The notes under the pieces: model-generated
Told to the model about the DNA's origin: nothing
Databases searched by the model: none
Seen by the model: the letters and a program-made list of their open reading frames with translations, nothing else
NCBI RefSeq assembly: GCF_004217415.1
Contig: NZ_SHLI01000001.1
Coordinates: 310,001-374,000 of the forward strand
Length of the DNA: 64,000 bases
Reading direction: 5' to 3'
Source: Spiribacter vilamensis
GTDB lineage: Bacteria; Pseudomonadota; Gammaproteobacteria; Nitrococcales; Nitrococcaceae
Made by a program: the position numbers and the translations under genes
Shown here: piece after piece, positions 31,840 to 41,267 of the stretch
Layout: each line of letters starts with the position of its first letter
How positions within the stretch are numbered: position 1 is the first letter of the stretch

Positions 31840-32507
31840 CGGTGGGCGGTCTGCAGGTGGACACGGCCGTCCGGCCCGAGCACCCGGCGCCGTAGCCACC
31901 CCAGCAAGAGCCCGTAGGCGGGGATGAACAGCAGCAGCGAGATGGTGATCTTGAGGGCGTAGTCCACCGCTGCGATTTCCGGCCAGTTGGCGGCCATGAA
32001 GGCATCGGGGCCGCGATGGAATGCGATGCCGAAGAACGCGATCGTGTCGGCGAGATTACCGAACACGGTGGAAACCGCCGGGGCAATCCACCAGTGCGCC
32101 GCGCGTCGGAGGCGGTCAAACACGTGGATGTCGAGCAACTGACCGAGTGCATAGGCCATGAAACTCGCCAGCGCGATTCGGCCTACGAAGGCATTGAGCG
32201 ACAGCAGCGCGTCAGCCCCCTGGAAGCTGCCCTGCTGAAACAGCACGCCGAGCAGGTAGGACACCAGCAGGGCGGGCCCCATGGCAAAGAAGATGATCCG
32301 CCGGGCCGAAACCTTGCCGAAGACCCGAACCGCAAGGTCAGTAGCCAGGAAAATGAACGGGAAGGAAAACGCGCCCCAGGTGGTCTGTACGCCCAGCAGC
32401 GAGACCGGCAGCTGCACGAGATAGTTGCTGGCGGCAATGATGACGATGTGCGCGCCCGCGAGGATGAGGAGGGCGCGACGATACTGTTCGGGGGTGATTG
32501 TTTTCAT
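31836..32507 (-). CDS. yhhQ: Queuosine precursor transporter (YhhQ/VUT family)
   Basis: This 223-residue protein has about six membrane helices and belongs to the family that imports queuosine precursors (preQ0/preQ1) used to modify tRNA. Characteristic segments are IIAASNYLVQLPV, the FPFIFLATDLAVRVFGK signature, and STVFGNLADTIAFFGIAF. It overlaps the small GNAT gene tail to tail by 4 bp, and its start codon overlaps the start of the divergent MATE gene, leaving no promoter space between them. Confidence 0.85.
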
Positions 32508-33858
32508 GGCGCCGGATTATAGCAGCCCGGCCAATGGTCGCACGGGATTGTCGCCACGCCGAAGGGTGTTCGCGCTCGCCTGGCCGCTGATCGTCTCCAA
32601 TCTGACCGTACCGTTGCTCGGACTGGTGGACACCGCCGTTGTCGGGCATCTGCCGGATAGTCGGTTTCTCGGAGGCGTGACCCTGGGGGCGACGTTGTTC
32701 AGCTTCCTTTACTGGGGGTTCGGCTTCCTGCGCATGGGGACGACCGGGCTCGCAGCGCAGGCCTGCGGCCGCGATGACCTCGATGACCTCATCCGGTTGC
32801 TCGGGCAGAGCCTGATGCTGGCGGGGTTGATTGGCATTGTGCTGATCTCGCTCCATCCGTTGCTGATCCCGCTCGGACTTCAGTTGCTCGACGGCAGCGC
32901 CGCCGTCACCGCCGAGGCGGATCGCTATGCCCGGATTCGCATCCTGAGCGCGCCGGCAGTGCTTGCCAACTATGCCCTGATTGGCTGGTTCCTGGGACGT
33001 GGTTACAGCCGCATCACGCTCCTGCTCATGATCGTCAACAACGCTGCCAACATCGTCCTCGATCTGGCGTTCGTGGTCGGACTCGGGATGACGACCGATG
33101 GCGTGGCGCTGGCAAGTGTGATCGCGGACTACCTGACCATGGCCGTGGGAATCGGGCTGGCATTGCGGGCCTGGCAGGGATGGGCGTGGCGTCGTGTCTC
33201 CGGCGTTATCGCAGCGATCGGCGACTATCGGCGGCTGATCGGTGTCAACCTGGCGCTGTTCATCCGTACGCTCTGCCTGCTGTTCGCGTTTGCGTTCTTC
33301 CACTCCCGGGGTGCCCAGCTGGGTGATGTCACCCTGGCTGCCAACGCGGTGCTGCTTCAGTTTGTATTGCTCGCCTCCTACGGGCTCGATGGATTTGCCC
33401 ACGCCACGGAATCACTGGTTGGTCAGCAGATCGGCGCCAACGATCGCGACGGCTTCCGCCGCGTGGTGCGTGCGGCCATTGAATGGTCGCTGGCAACGGC
33501 GGTGCTGGCGAGTCTCGGCTTCGCGCTGGGGGGTGAGGCCCTGATTGCGCTGTTAACGGATCTGCCCGATGTGCAGGCCGTGGCGGGCCGATTCCTGCCG
33601 TGGATGATCGCGATGCCGATCCTTGCGGTGGGGAGCTATCTTCTTGACGGGCTTTTCATCGGTGCCACCCGAACCCGGGCCATGCGCGACACGATGATTA
33701 TCGCGGTTGCGGGCTTCTACCTGCCGGTCTGGTGGTTGACACAGGGCCTCGGTAACCATGGCCTGTGGCTCGCATTCGTGAGCTTTACCGTGGCGCGCAG
33801 TCTACTGCTGGGCGCGGTGTTCTGGCGATCCTGGCGGCGTGGCAGCTGGTTTGCCTAG
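32506..33858 (+). CDS. MATE family efflux transporter, DinF type
   Basis: This 450-residue protein has about twelve membrane helices and starts like DinF (WPLIVSNLTVPLLGLVDTAVVGHL). It continues with GFLRMGTTGLAAQACGRDD and later YGLDGFAHATESLVGQQIGA, both typical of DinF-type multidrug and toxin extruders driven by cation gradients. ATG 32506 is the only ATG near the right place, and GGGGTGA is about 9 bp upstream. It would be translated from a message that begins inside the yhhQ coding region, so the start should be regarded as provisional. Confidence 0.85.
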   Translation: MAPDYSSPANGRTGLSPRRRVFALAWPLIVSNLTVPLLGLVDTAVVGHLPDSRFLGGVTLGATLFSFLYWGFGFLRMGTTGLAAQACGRDDLDDLIRLLGQSLMLAGLIGIVLISLHPLLIPLGLQLLDGSAAVTAEADRYARIRILSAPAVLANYALIGWFLGRGYSRITLLLMIVNNAANIVLDLAFVVGLGMTTDGVALASVIADYLTMAVGIGLALRAWQGWAWRRVSGVIAAIGDYRRLIGVNLALFIRTLCLLFAFAFFHSRGAQLGDVTLAANAVLLQFVLLASYGLDGFAHATESLVGQQIGANDRDGFRRVVRAAIEWSLATAVLASLGFALGGEALIALLTDLPDVQAVAGRFLPWMIAMPILAVGSYLLDGLFIGATRTRAMRDTMIIAVAGFYLPVWWLTQGLGNHGLWLAFVSFTVARSLLLGAVFWRSWRRGSWFA

Positions 33859-34931
33859 CGGTTGAGCTGTACCCGTAGCGACTCGAGCAGCGCGTCGTTC
33901 TGTTCGGGCGTCCCCACCGAAATCCGCAGGTGATCCCGCAGTCGCGGTGTATCGAAGTGCCGCACCAGAATGCCGTCGGCCTTGAGTCCGGCATGGAGTG
34001 TCGCCGCGCTGGCGGGGGCGTCGGCAGGGACGCGGGCCAGGCAGAAGTTGGCCTCGCTGTCCGGTACCTCGAACCCTCGGTCGCGAAGCGTTTCCGTCAG
34101 CCGCTGGCGTTCGCGCCGAACCGCGATCCAGCTTGCCCGCGCCGTCTCCTGGTCAGCCAGGGCGGCGGCACCGAGTCGGTCGGCCACCGCATCCACGCTG
34201 TAGCTGTCGCGCGTCTTGGCGGCGATGGGGCGGATCAGGTCCGCCGGCCCGATACCGTAGCCCAGTCGCAACCCGGCCAGTGAATAGCCCTTGGAGAGCG
34301 TCCGCAGGATCATCAGGTTGTCGTGATTCGCGATCAGGCTCACGACATCATGGCCGGGATCAGCGAAGTCGACATAGGCCTCGTCCACCAGCAGGACACC
34401 CTTCAGGGCGCTCGCGAAAGTGGCGATCGTCGCTGCATCGAGGAGTCGGCCGCTGGGGGCATGCGGGTTGACCAGCAGTGTGAGGGGGACGTTGGCGTCA
34501 TTCAGTTCTTCTGCGAATCCGCCGGGCAGCGACCAGTCATCGTCCAGTGTGATGCGATGCACGGGGCTGTCATGAATGGCGGCGAGCACCGGATAGAGCG
34601 AATAGCTCGGCTCGGCGATTGCGATCGGGCGGCCCGGCGGGACGAAGGTCGTAATCGCCAGGCGCAGCAGTTCATCGCCGCCGTTGGTAGCGACCAGCTG
34701 CTCGGCGCTGACGCCGTGCAGGGCTGCTGCCTCGCCAAGGAATGCCGCGGCGCTCGGTGACGGATACCGGCGCAGCGACTCGGCACCCACGGCGGCCAGT
34801 GCGTCGACGACATGCGGTGATGGTGGCCAGGGGTTCTCGTTGGTGTTGAGTTTGATGACGCCCGTATCGGCGGGCTGCTCGCCCGGGGCGTAGCCGGCCA
34901 TGCGGCGGATGATGTCGCGTTCGTAAGTCAT
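33855..34931 (-). CDS. hisC: Histidinol-phosphate aminotransferase
   Basis: This 358-residue PLP enzyme converts imidazole acetol phosphate to histidinol phosphate in histidine synthesis. The start VIKLNTNENPWPPSP, the pocket TNGGDELLRL, the Asp in LVDEAYVDF, and the Schiff-base Lys in RTLSKGYSLAGLRLGYG are all present. No other his gene is in the window, so it is detached from a his operon here. It overlaps the MATE gene by 4 bp tail to tail (CTAG). Confidence 0.92.
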   Translation of the reverse strand: MTYERDIIRRMAGYAPGEQPADTGVIKLNTNENPWPPSPHVVDALAAVGAESLRRYPSPSAAAFLGEAAALHGVSAEQLVATNGGDELLRLAITTFVPPGRPIAIAEPSYSLYPVLAAIHDSPVHRITLDDDWSLPGGFAEELNDANVPLTLLVNPHAPSGRLLDAATIATFASALKGVLLVDEAYVDFADPGHDVVSLIANHDNLMILRTLSKGYSLAGLRLGYGIGPADLIRPIAAKTRDSYSVDAVADRLGAAALADQETARASWIAVRRERQRLTETLRDRGFEVPDSEANFCLARVPADAPASAATLHAGLKADGILVRHFDTPRLRDHLRISVGTPEQNDALLESLRVQLNR

Positions 34932-34986
34932 AACGATATGATACCGCCGCCGGGGGTGAGCGTCAGCGCCGAACCGGGCCGACGGG

Positions 34987-35015
34987 CTGAAAAAGCGGAC
35001 TGAGGCGAGTATGAT
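34987..35015 (+). promoter_or_regulatory. Putative promoter of the iron permease gene, with a weak Fur-like match
   Basis: CTGAAA at 34987-34992 (4 of 6) and TATGAT at 35010-35015 (5 of 6) are spaced by 17 bp. The -10 region sits inside GAGTATGATTCTGG, which matches the 7-1-7 Fur consensus at only 8 of 14 positions. A short inverted repeat GGACC-AATAA-GGTCC follows at 35019-35033. Regulation by Fur is plausible from the gene's role but weakly supported by this site. Confidence 0.4.
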
Positions 35016-35058
35016 TCTGGACCAATAAGGTCCTCATCCAGCTTTCGGAGTAACAACC

Positions 35059-36753
35059 TTGGCGGCCTCTGCGCACTCGCTCTCCCTGCTCCCCCGGCTG
35101 CTGCTCGCCTCGCGGCGCATGGGCATCTGGACAGTCATCATGGCCGTGATTGCGCTGCTGGTAGCGCTTCCGGTCCTCACCGTCCTTGTGCAGGTCTTTG
35201 TGCCCGCCCCCGATATCTGGTCGCATCTGGCAGCGACGGTCCTGTCACGGTATCTCCTGAATACCGCGGGCCTGGTCCTGGGCGTGGGCGTCGGTGTTCT
35301 CGTGATGGGTGTTGGAACGGCATGGCTGGTGGTGATGTGCCGGTTCCCGGGGCAGCGTATCTTCGAGTGGGCGCTGTTGCTGCCGCTCGCGGTGCCCACG
35401 TACGTGATCGCCTATGCCTATACCGACTTCCTGCAGTTTGCCGGACCGTTGCAGAGTTTTCTGCGCGACATGTTCGGGTGGGGTGCCGGTGACTACTGGT
35501 TCCCGCCGGTTCGCTCTCTCGGCGGTGCGATCGCGTTGCTGTCGCTGGTCCTCTATCCCTACGTCTATCTGCTGACCCGTGCCGCCTTTCTCGAACAGTC
35601 GGTCTGCGTGCTGGAAGTGGGACGGACGCTGGGGCGCGGACCCTGGCGACTGTTCAGTACGATTGCGATACCGCTGGCCCGGCCCGCGATTGCCGGTGGT
35701 GCGGCGCTGGCCCTGATGGAGACGCTGAACGAGTTCGGTGCGGTCCAGTTTTTCGCCCTCGACACCTTTACGACGGGAATCTATCGAACCTGGTTCGGCC
35801 TGGGAGAGCGCACCGCCGCGGCGCAGCTCGCCGGCGTGCTGTTGCTGTTCGTCCTGGCGCTGCTGCTGATCGAACGGGCATCGCGTGGCAAGGCGCAATA
35901 TTTCCACACTTCGAGTCGCTATCGCGAACTGCCACAGTACGAGCTGGCGGGCTGGCGGCGATGGCTGGCGGTGGCCGGTTGCGGTCTGCCCGTGCTGCTG
36001 GGTTTCATCCTGCCAGCGCTGCTGCTGCTCGAGATGAGCATCACGAACGGGGATGCACAGTTCGGCGCGTCTTTCCTGCCCTACATTTTCAATAGTGTAA
36101 GCCTCGCGGCGGTGGCGGCGCTGGGTGCGGTCGGCCTGGCGGTCGTGCTCTCCTACGGGGTGAGGCTCGCGCCATCGCCACTCACCGAGGCGGCGGTGCG
36201 CGTATCGGCGATGGGGTATGCCGTGCCCGGTGCGGTGATTGCCGTGGGCATCCTGATCCCGCTCGGCTGGATGGATCAGCGGATCTACGGGGTTCTCAAC
36301 GGTGAGTTCGGCTGGGATGTCGGCCTGGTGCTCACGGGCAGTGGGTTCGCCCTGGTCTATGCCTACCTGGTGCGTTTCCTGGCGGTGTCCTACAACACGG
36401 TTCAGGCGAGCATGAGCAAGGTGACACCGACCATGGACGCGGCGTCCCGGACCCTGGGAAAGACGGCCGGCGGTACGCTGCGCCGGGTCCATGCCCCGAT
36501 CATGCGGGGCAGTCTGCTCGGCGCGGGCATCCTGGTATTCGTCGATGTCATGAAGGAGTTGCCCGCCACCATTATCCTGCGGCCGTTCGATTTCACGACG
36601 CTCGCGGTGCGCTCCTACGAGCTGGCATCGGACGAGCGCCTGAGTCAGTCATCGACGGCCTCGCTCACCATCGTGGTGGTCGGGATTATCCCGGTCATCC
36701 TGCTGAGCCGGGCAATACGACGCTCCCGTCCCGGATATGACGAAAACGGCTGA
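35059..36753 (+). CDS. Ferric iron ABC transporter permease (FbpB/SfuB-like, fused double permease)
   Basis: This 564-residue inner-membrane protein contains two permease halves in one chain, each with about six helices, as in FbpB/AfuB. EAA-like loops are visible around GRTLGRGPWRLFSTIAIPLARPA (first half) and SRTLGKTAGGTLRRVHAPIMRGS (second half). The segment DVMKELPATIILRPF is diagnostic for the ferric permeases. Translation appears to start at TTG 35059, since GGAG ends 8 bp upstream. It converges on the ATPase gene with directly abutting stop codons. Confidence 0.92.
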   Translation: MAASAHSLSLLPRLLLASRRMGIWTVIMAVIALLVALPVLTVLVQVFVPAPDIWSHLAATVLSRYLLNTAGLVLGVGVGVLVMGVGTAWLVVMCRFPGQRIFEWALLLPLAVPTYVIAYAYTDFLQFAGPLQSFLRDMFGWGAGDYWFPPVRSLGGAIALLSLVLYPYVYLLTRAAFLEQSVCVLEVGRTLGRGPWRLFSTIAIPLARPAIAGGAALALMETLNEFGAVQFFALDTFTTGIYRTWFGLGERTAAAQLAGVLLLFVLALLLIERASRGKAQYFHTSSRYRELPQYELAGWRRWLAVAGCGLPVLLGFILPALLLLEMSITNGDAQFGASFLPYIFNSVSLAAVAALGAVGLAVVLSYGVRLAPSPLTEAAVRVSAMGYAVPGAVIAVGILIPLGWMDQRIYGVLNGEFGWDVGLVLTGSGFALVYAYLVRFLAVSYNTVQASMSKVTPTMDAASRTLGKTAGGTLRRVHAPIMRGSLLGAGILVFVDVMKELPATIILRPFDFTTLAVRSYELASDERLSQSSTASLTIVVVGIIPVILLSRAIRRSRPGYDENG

Positions 36754-37911
36754 TCAGGCGGGGAAGACGAACGCCTGGGTCTGATCGAGGTGGATATCGA
36801 TCGGGTCGTCGCGCTGAGGCAGGAAGACCCCGGGCATGTGGGCATGCATGTGGTATTCGTCATTGCCCTGATGGACGCAGAGATGGATGAAGCTGGCGCC
36901 GCCTAGCAGACGCGACATCAACACATGGCTGTGGCGAGGGTCGACCGGGCCCGAGCGCCGCTCGACGCGCAGCGCCTCGGGTCGAATCAGGACCTGCGCA
37001 TTGGTCCCATCGGCGAGGTGGCCGGCGTCCACGGGGCCCAGCGGCGTGTCGACGCGGCCATCGCTCACCACGCCGCGGACCTCGTTGACGTCCCCGAAAA
37101 AACGCACCACGAACGGGTCCTGCGGATTGCAGTAGATATCAGTGGGCGTGCCCTGCTGGACGATGCGGCCATCTCTCATAACGGCGATACGATCCGCCAT
37201 GAACAGGGCCTCTTCCGGGTCATGCGTCACCAGTAGCGTCGCGGTTCCGTTGCGCTTGAGTAAATGCAATGTGTCGTCGCGAATGCGATCACGGAGCCGG
37301 GCATCGAGGCCTGAGAAGGGTTCGTCGAGGAGCATGATCCGGGGCGAGGGGGCAAGGGCGCGAGCCAGCGCGACCCGCTGCTGCTGCCCGCCGGAGAGGA
37401 CATGCGGAAAGCTCTCGGCGAAGGGCGCGAGACCGAGCTGCGCGAGCAGTGCCCGCGAGCGCTGCTCGCGCTCGCGAGGCGCCACCTTGGGCAATCCGAA
37501 CCCGACGTTATCGAGTACGCTCAGGTGCGGAAACAGAACGGCGTCCTGGAACACCAGACCGACCTGCCGCTGCTCCGGCGGCGTCCAGGTGCCGTCAGCG
37601 GCGTCGGACATCAATGTATTGCCGATGCGTACCCGCCCCTGCTGGGGTCGCTCCAGCCCCGCCGCGAATCGTAGCAGCGTTGTCTTGCCACAGCCCGATG
37701 GGCCCAGAAGGCAGAGGAGTTCTTCCGGTTCGACATGCAGGGTGACGTCGTCGGCGGCCGTGACGCTGCCGAACTGGTGGCTGATCGCCTCGAGCTGGAG
37801 TGCTTCACCGGAGGGCGCAGGGCAGGGTGCCCGGGTCGCCGATACGCCGCCGGCGGGGAAACGGGAAACCAGATCATGCTGCTGTGCGCTCATATTAGAA
37901 GTTTCCGTCAT
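36754..37911 (-). CDS. Ferric iron ABC transporter ATP-binding protein (FbpC-like)
   Basis: This ATPase (about 385 residues) drives the ferric importer. It has Walker A GPSGCGKTT, Q-loop VFQDAVLFPH, signature [15 protein letters not shown], Walker B IMLLDEPFSGLD, switch VTHD, and a C-terminal TOBE-like regulatory region from about residue 260. The start is uncertain: ATG 37911, ATG 37893 and TTG 37929 are all in frame, and none has an ideal ribosome binding site. The N-terminal 45 residues before LEAISHQFG are unusually long. A Fur-like sequence lies directly upstream. Confidence 0.9.
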   Translation of the reverse strand: MTETSNMSAQQHDLVSRFPAGGVSATRAPCPAPSGEALQLEAISHQFGSVTAADDVTLHVEPEELLCLLGPSGCGKTTLLRFAAGLERPQQGRVRIGNTLMSDAADGTWTPPEQRQVGLVFQDAVLFPHLSVLDNVGFGLPKVAPREREQRSRALLAQLGLAPFAESFPHVLSGGQQQRVALARALAPSPRIMLLDEPFSGLDARLRDRIRDDTLHLLKRNGTATLLVTHDPEEALFMADRIAVMRDGRIVQQGTPTDIYCNPQDPFVVRFFGDVNEVRGVVSDGRVDTPLGPVDAGHLADGTNAQVLIRPEALRVERRSGPVDPRHSHVLMSRLLGGASFIHLCVHQGNDEYHMHAHMPGVFLPQRDDPIDIHLDQTQAFVFPA

Positions 37912-37925
37912 CGCTCCGGGTTTTT

Positions 37926-37941
37926 GCAAGCGATTCTCATT
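37926..37941 (-). promoter_or_regulatory. Half-conserved Fur-box-like sequence upstream of fbpC
   Basis: On the minus strand this reads AATGAGAATCGCTTGC. The left half AATGAGAAT plus the central C fit the classic Fur repeat exactly, while the right half is degenerate. It lies just before the ATPase start region and upstream of the -35 of the divergent promoter, so one bound repressor could affect both units. Confidence 0.35.
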
Positions 37942-37946
37942 GGTGG

Positions 37947-37975
37947 TTGACGCGCCGTCATGTTTTCGCTGTAAT
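37947..37975 (+). promoter_or_regulatory. Promoter of the ferric-binding protein gene
   Basis: TTGACG at 37947-37952 (5 of 6) and TGTAAT at 37970-37975 (5 of 6) are separated by exactly 17 bp. The expected transcription start near 37982 lies directly before the palindrome at 37987-38001. This is a strong vegetative promoter layout. Confidence 0.65.
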
Positions 37976-37986
37976 CACCCAACAGT

Positions 37987-38001
37987 TGCGAATGATTCGC
38001 A
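37987..38001 (+). promoter_or_regulatory. Fur-box-like palindrome before the ferric-binding protein gene
   Basis: TGCGAAT-G-ATTCGCA is a perfect 7-1-7 inverted repeat and matches the Fur consensus TGATAAT-N-ATTATCA at 10 of 14 positions. It lies just downstream of the predicted transcription start, where an iron-loaded repressor would block initiation. Confidence 0.55.
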
Positions 38002-38033
38002 TCTGCAATCAATCGGACAACCAGGAGAAAACG

Positions 38034-39059
38034 ATGTCCAGAATGATCCACAGTACAGCCCTGCTGATTGGCGTCGGTCTGACTGTCGGTGTCAGTGTCG
38101 CTGGCGCACAGAGCCTGAATCTCTACACGGCGCGTCACTACGACTCCGACGACGCCCTCTACGACGCGTTCGAACAGCGCACGGGTATCGAGGTCAACGA
38201 GCTGCAGGGCGATTCGGATCAGTTGATCGAGCGTATTCGCCGCGAAGGCGCCGCCAGTCCGGCCGATGTCTTCATGACGGTGGACGCCGCCCGTCTGCAG
38301 CGTGCCGAGGAGGCGGGCCTCTTTGCACCGACGCAGTCCGATGTGCTCGCGGAGCGTATCCCCGACCCGCTGCGTGATCCGGACAACCTCTGGTACGGCT
38401 TCAGCGAGCGTGTCCGCATCATCTTTTACGACACCGAGCAGTATGACGAGGCACCGCTGGAGCGTTACGAAGAGCTGGCGGACCCGCGCTTCAAGGGCGA
38501 GGTCTGTATCCGCTCGTCCAACAACGATTACAACCAGTCGCTGGTTGCCTCAATGATCGCCGAACATGGCGTTGAAGCGACCGAGGAGTGGGCCAACGGT
38601 CTGGTCAACAACATGGCGCGCTCGCCCCAGGGCGGTGATACCGACCAGATTCGTGGCGTGGCCTCTGGTGAATGCGGTGTCGCAGTCGCCAATCACTACT
38701 ACTGGGTCCGTCTCTCGCTGTCGGACAGTGCAGGGGACCGGGCCGTGGCGGATCGCGCAGGGCTGATCTTCCCGAACCAGGACGGTCGTGGCACCCACCG
38801 CAACATCGGTGGAGCAGGCATGGTGGAGGGTGCGCCCCATCCGGACGCGGCTCAGCAGTTCCTCGAGTTCCTTGCCACGGATGAGGCGCAGAAGCTGTTC
38901 TCGGCCGGAAATAACGAGTTCCCGGCGGTTGAAGGCGTCGAGCCGGTCGCAGCCATCCAGCCGTTTACGGGCAACAAGTTCGATGACGTCAACATGAGCG
39001 TGCTCGGCGACAATAACGCCGAAGCCGTGCGTGTGATGGATCGCGCCGGCTGGCGTTAA
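38034..39059 (+). CDS. Periplasmic ferric iron-binding protein (FbpA-like)
   Basis: This 341-residue protein belongs to the Fbp/transferrin-like binding proteins. A signal peptide of about 23 residues (ending VSVAGAQS) precedes LNLYTARHYDSDDALYDAFEQRTG. The adjacent tyrosines that bind Fe3+ are seen in VANHYYWVRL, and NEFPAVEGV near the end is typical. ATG 38034 follows AGGAGA with good spacing; the frame is open to 37947 without biological support. It is divergent from the ATPase gene and ends at a clear terminator. Confidence 0.93.
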   Translation: MSRMIHSTALLIGVGLTVGVSVAGAQSLNLYTARHYDSDDALYDAFEQRTGIEVNELQGDSDQLIERIRREGAASPADVFMTVDAARLQRAEEAGLFAPTQSDVLAERIPDPLRDPDNLWYGFSERVRIIFYDTEQYDEAPLERYEELADPRFKGEVCIRSSNNDYNQSLVASMIAEHGVEATEEWANGLVNNMARSPQGGDTDQIRGVASGECGVAVANHYYWVRLSLSDSAGDRAVADRAGLIFPNQDGRGTHRNIGGAGMVEGAPHPDAAQQFLEFLATDEAQKLFSAGNNEFPAVEGVEPVAAIQPFTGNKFDDVNMSVLGDNNAEAVRVMDRAGWR

Positions 39060-39090
39060 GCTGGTCGACTTTCCCACCCCTTGATGACCT

Positions 39091-39126
39091 GGCCGCGGCG
39101 GGGAGAACCCTGTCGCGGCCTTTTTT
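39091..39126 (+). terminator. Rho-independent terminator after the ferric-binding protein gene
   Basis: The arms GGCCGCG and CGCGGCC flank a second stem GGG-AGAA-CCC, and a run of six T follows at 39121-39126. It isolates the binding protein gene from the slipin gene. Confidence 0.85.
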
Positions 39127-39162
39127 GTCTTAATATATATGGGTGTTTTACAGGAAAGTCAT

Positions 39163-39975
39163 ATGCTGATTCCCAGTCTGATCGTCGCTGCCACGATCGC
39201 CATCATCCTTTTCGCGTCGTTCCGGGTGTTCCGGGAGTACGAACGCGGTGTCGTGTTCCTCCTGGGCCGTTTCTGGCGGGTCAAGGGACCCGGGCTGCGC
39301 CTCATCATTCCGTTCATACAGCAGGCGGTGAAGACCGACCTGCGGATAATAACGCTGGATGTGCCCTCCCAGGATGTCATCTCGAAGGACAATGTCACCG
39401 TCAAGGTGAACGCGGTGCTCTACTACCGCGTCATGGATCCCGAGCGTGCCATCATTCATGTCGAAGACTTCAATGCCGCGACCAGTCAGCTGGCACAGAC
39501 CACGCTGCGCTCGGTTCTCGGCAAGCACGATCTCGATCAGATGCTCTCCGAGCGGGACAAGCTCAATTCCGATATCCAGGAGATCCTCGATGACCAGACC
39601 AATTCCTGGGGCATCAAGGTGGCCAACGTCGAGATCAAGCACGTCGACCTCGACGAATCGATGATCCGGGCCATCGCCCGCCAGGCCGAGGCGGAGCGTA
39701 ATCGACGGGCCAAGGTGATCCACGCCGAGGGCGAATACGAGGCCTCGCAGCAGCTGCTCAACGCGGCCAACGTGCTGGCCGAGAATCCGCAGGCCATCCA
39801 GCTGCGATACCTCCAGACGCTGAGCGATATCTCGGTGGATAATGCCTCGACCATTGTCTTCCCGGTGCCCATGGAGATGATGAAGGCGTTGGGACCGGGT
39901 GGGCTGCAGACCGGTGGCGCCCCGTTCAATGTCGCGCCCACCACGGCCAGCACCGCCGCCGGTACGGATGGCTGA
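39163..39975 (+). CDS. Slipin / stomatin-like SPFH (Band 7) protein
   Basis: This 270-residue protein has one N-terminal membrane segment (residues 1-20) followed by the SPFH domain: [51 protein letters not shown], and later a helical region ending [20 protein letters not shown]. Slipins form membrane microdomain scaffolds and are often beside an NfeD protease partner, but none is adjacent here. AGGAAAG precedes ATG 39163. It overlaps the start of xerD by 8 bp. Confidence 0.88.
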   Translation: MLIPSLIVAATIAIILFASFRVFREYERGVVFLLGRFWRVKGPGLRLIIPFIQQAVKTDLRIITLDVPSQDVISKDNVTVKVNAVLYYRVMDPERAIIHVEDFNAATSQLAQTTLRSVLGKHDLDQMLSERDKLNSDIQEILDDQTNSWGIKVANVEIKHVDLDESMIRAIARQAEAERNRRAKVIHAEGEYEASQQLLNAANVLAENPQAIQLRYLQTLSDISVDNASTIVFPVPMEMMKALGPGGLQTGGAPFNVAPTTASTAAGTDG

Positions 39976-40882
39976 GTCGACCGGGGCCGAAGAAGATACC
40001 GCCATTATCGAGGCCTTTCTCGACGGTCTCTGGATGGAGCGCGGGCTTGCGAACAACACGCTCTCCGCCTATCGCAGCGATCTGCAGGCATTCGCCCGCT
40101 GGCTGCGAGCCGGTGAGAGACCAACGCTGCTCCGGATAGGGCGAGCCGACGTGATGGGCTATCTCTCGGCCCGGGTCGCGGCCGGCTCGAGTCGCCGCAG
40201 TGGTGCCCGGCTGCTATCGACGCTGCGGCGTTTCTACCGGTTCCAGGTCCGACAGGGGGCAATGGAGCATGACCCCACCGCTCGTGTCGATGCACCCAGG
40301 GCCGGTCGCCCCCTCCCGGCATCCCTTGATGAGGATGAGGTGGAGTGCTTGCTGGACGCACCGGATGGCGAGACAACGCTGGGGCTGCGTGATCGGGCGA
40401 TGCTCGAGGTGCTGTACGCGACCGGCTTGCGGGTCTCCGAGTTGGTATCGCTTCGCATGGATCAGATCAATCGCCGACAGGGCGTTGTTCGGGTGACGGG
40501 CAAGGGGGGCAAGGAACGATTGGTACCTCTCGGCGAGGCGGCGCTGGCGGCTCTCGATAACTACCTGGACGGGGCGAGGGGGGTAACGCCCGCGGCCTCG
40601 ACAACGTCGGCCGTTTTCATCACCGGTCGAGGCCAGGGCATGACGCGGCAGGCCTTCTGGTATCGCATTCGCGATCACGCCCGAAATGCCGGCATCCACA
40701 AGTCACTGTCACCGCATACGCTACGCCACTCGTTTGCCACTCACCTGCTCAATCACGGCGCTGACCTGCGGGTCGTCCAGCTTCTGCTGGGACACAGCGA
40801 TCTCTCTACCACCCAGGTTTACACCCACGTGGCCCGGGCGCGGCTACAGGCGTTGCATGCCGGGCACCACCCTCGCGGTTAG
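39968..40882 (+). CDS. xerD: Tyrosine site-specific recombinase XerD
   Basis: This 304-residue recombinase works with XerC at dif to resolve chromosome dimers. It follows E. coli XerD closely: [35 protein letters not shown], and catalytic residues Arg in ATGLRVSEL, His-x-x-Arg in [21 protein letters not shown], His in [11 protein letters not shown] and nucleophile Tyr in VYTHV. It is a housekeeping enzyme, not a phage integrase. FtsK, which activates it, is at 25323. Its stop overlaps the fdxA stop by 4 bp. Confidence 0.93.
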   Translation: MAESTGAEEDTAIIEAFLDGLWMERGLANNTLSAYRSDLQAFARWLRAGERPTLLRIGRADVMGYLSARVAAGSSRRSGARLLSTLRRFYRFQVRQGAMEHDPTARVDAPRAGRPLPASLDEDEVECLLDAPDGETTLGLRDRAMLEVLYATGLRVSELVSLRMDQINRRQGVVRVTGKGGKERLVPLGEAALAALDNYLDGARGVTPAASTTSAVFITGRGQGMTRQAFWYRIRDHARNAGIHKSLSPHTLRHSFATHLLNHGADLRVVQLLLGHSDLSTTQVYTHVARARLQALHAGHHPRG

Positions 40883-41202
40883 CGCTCGAGGTGCTCGAGC
40901 TTGTTGGGTACGCCGTCCCACTGCTCGGCGTCCGCCGGCGAGTCCTTCATCTCTGTAATGACCGGCCACTTCTGCGCCAGCTCGGCGTTGAGACCGAGGA
41001 AATGGGCCATTTCGCCAGGCAGGTCGTCCTCCGAGTAGATCGCTTCGGCGGGGCATTCGGGCTCGCAGAGCGTGCAGTCGATGCACTCGTCCGGGTCGAT
41101 GGCGAGGAAGTTGGGGCCCTCGTGGAAGCAGTCGACGGGGCAGACCTCGACGCAATCGGTGTATTTGCACTTGATGCAGTTATCGGTGACGACGTACGTC
41201 AT
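40879..41202 (-). CDS. fdxA: 7Fe-type ferredoxin FdxA
   Basis: This 107-residue electron carrier holds a [3Fe-4S] and a [4Fe-4S] cluster. The cysteines are in [21 protein letters not shown] and [16 protein letters not shown]. The C-terminal extension after residue 60 ([24 protein letters not shown]) is the Azotobacter-type tail. It sits downstream of mutS, a pairing common in gammaproteobacteria. Confidence 0.93.
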   Translation of the reverse strand: MTYVVTDNCIKCKYTDCVEVCPVDCFHEGPNFLAIDPDECIDCTLCEPECPAEAIYSEDDLPGEMAHFLGLNAELAQKWPVITEMKDSPADAEQWDGVPNKLEHLER

Positions 41203-41267
41203 GGTTCTCTCCGGCGTGTAAGCGTTGAATACCCACGAGACTAGGCGGGAGGTCGGGTGGCATCAAC

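Noticed and set aside
39968-40882. Tyrosine recombinase as a sign of an integrated element
   Set aside because: The sequence is XerD across its length and sits among housekeeping genes; no attachment repeats or phage genes were seen.
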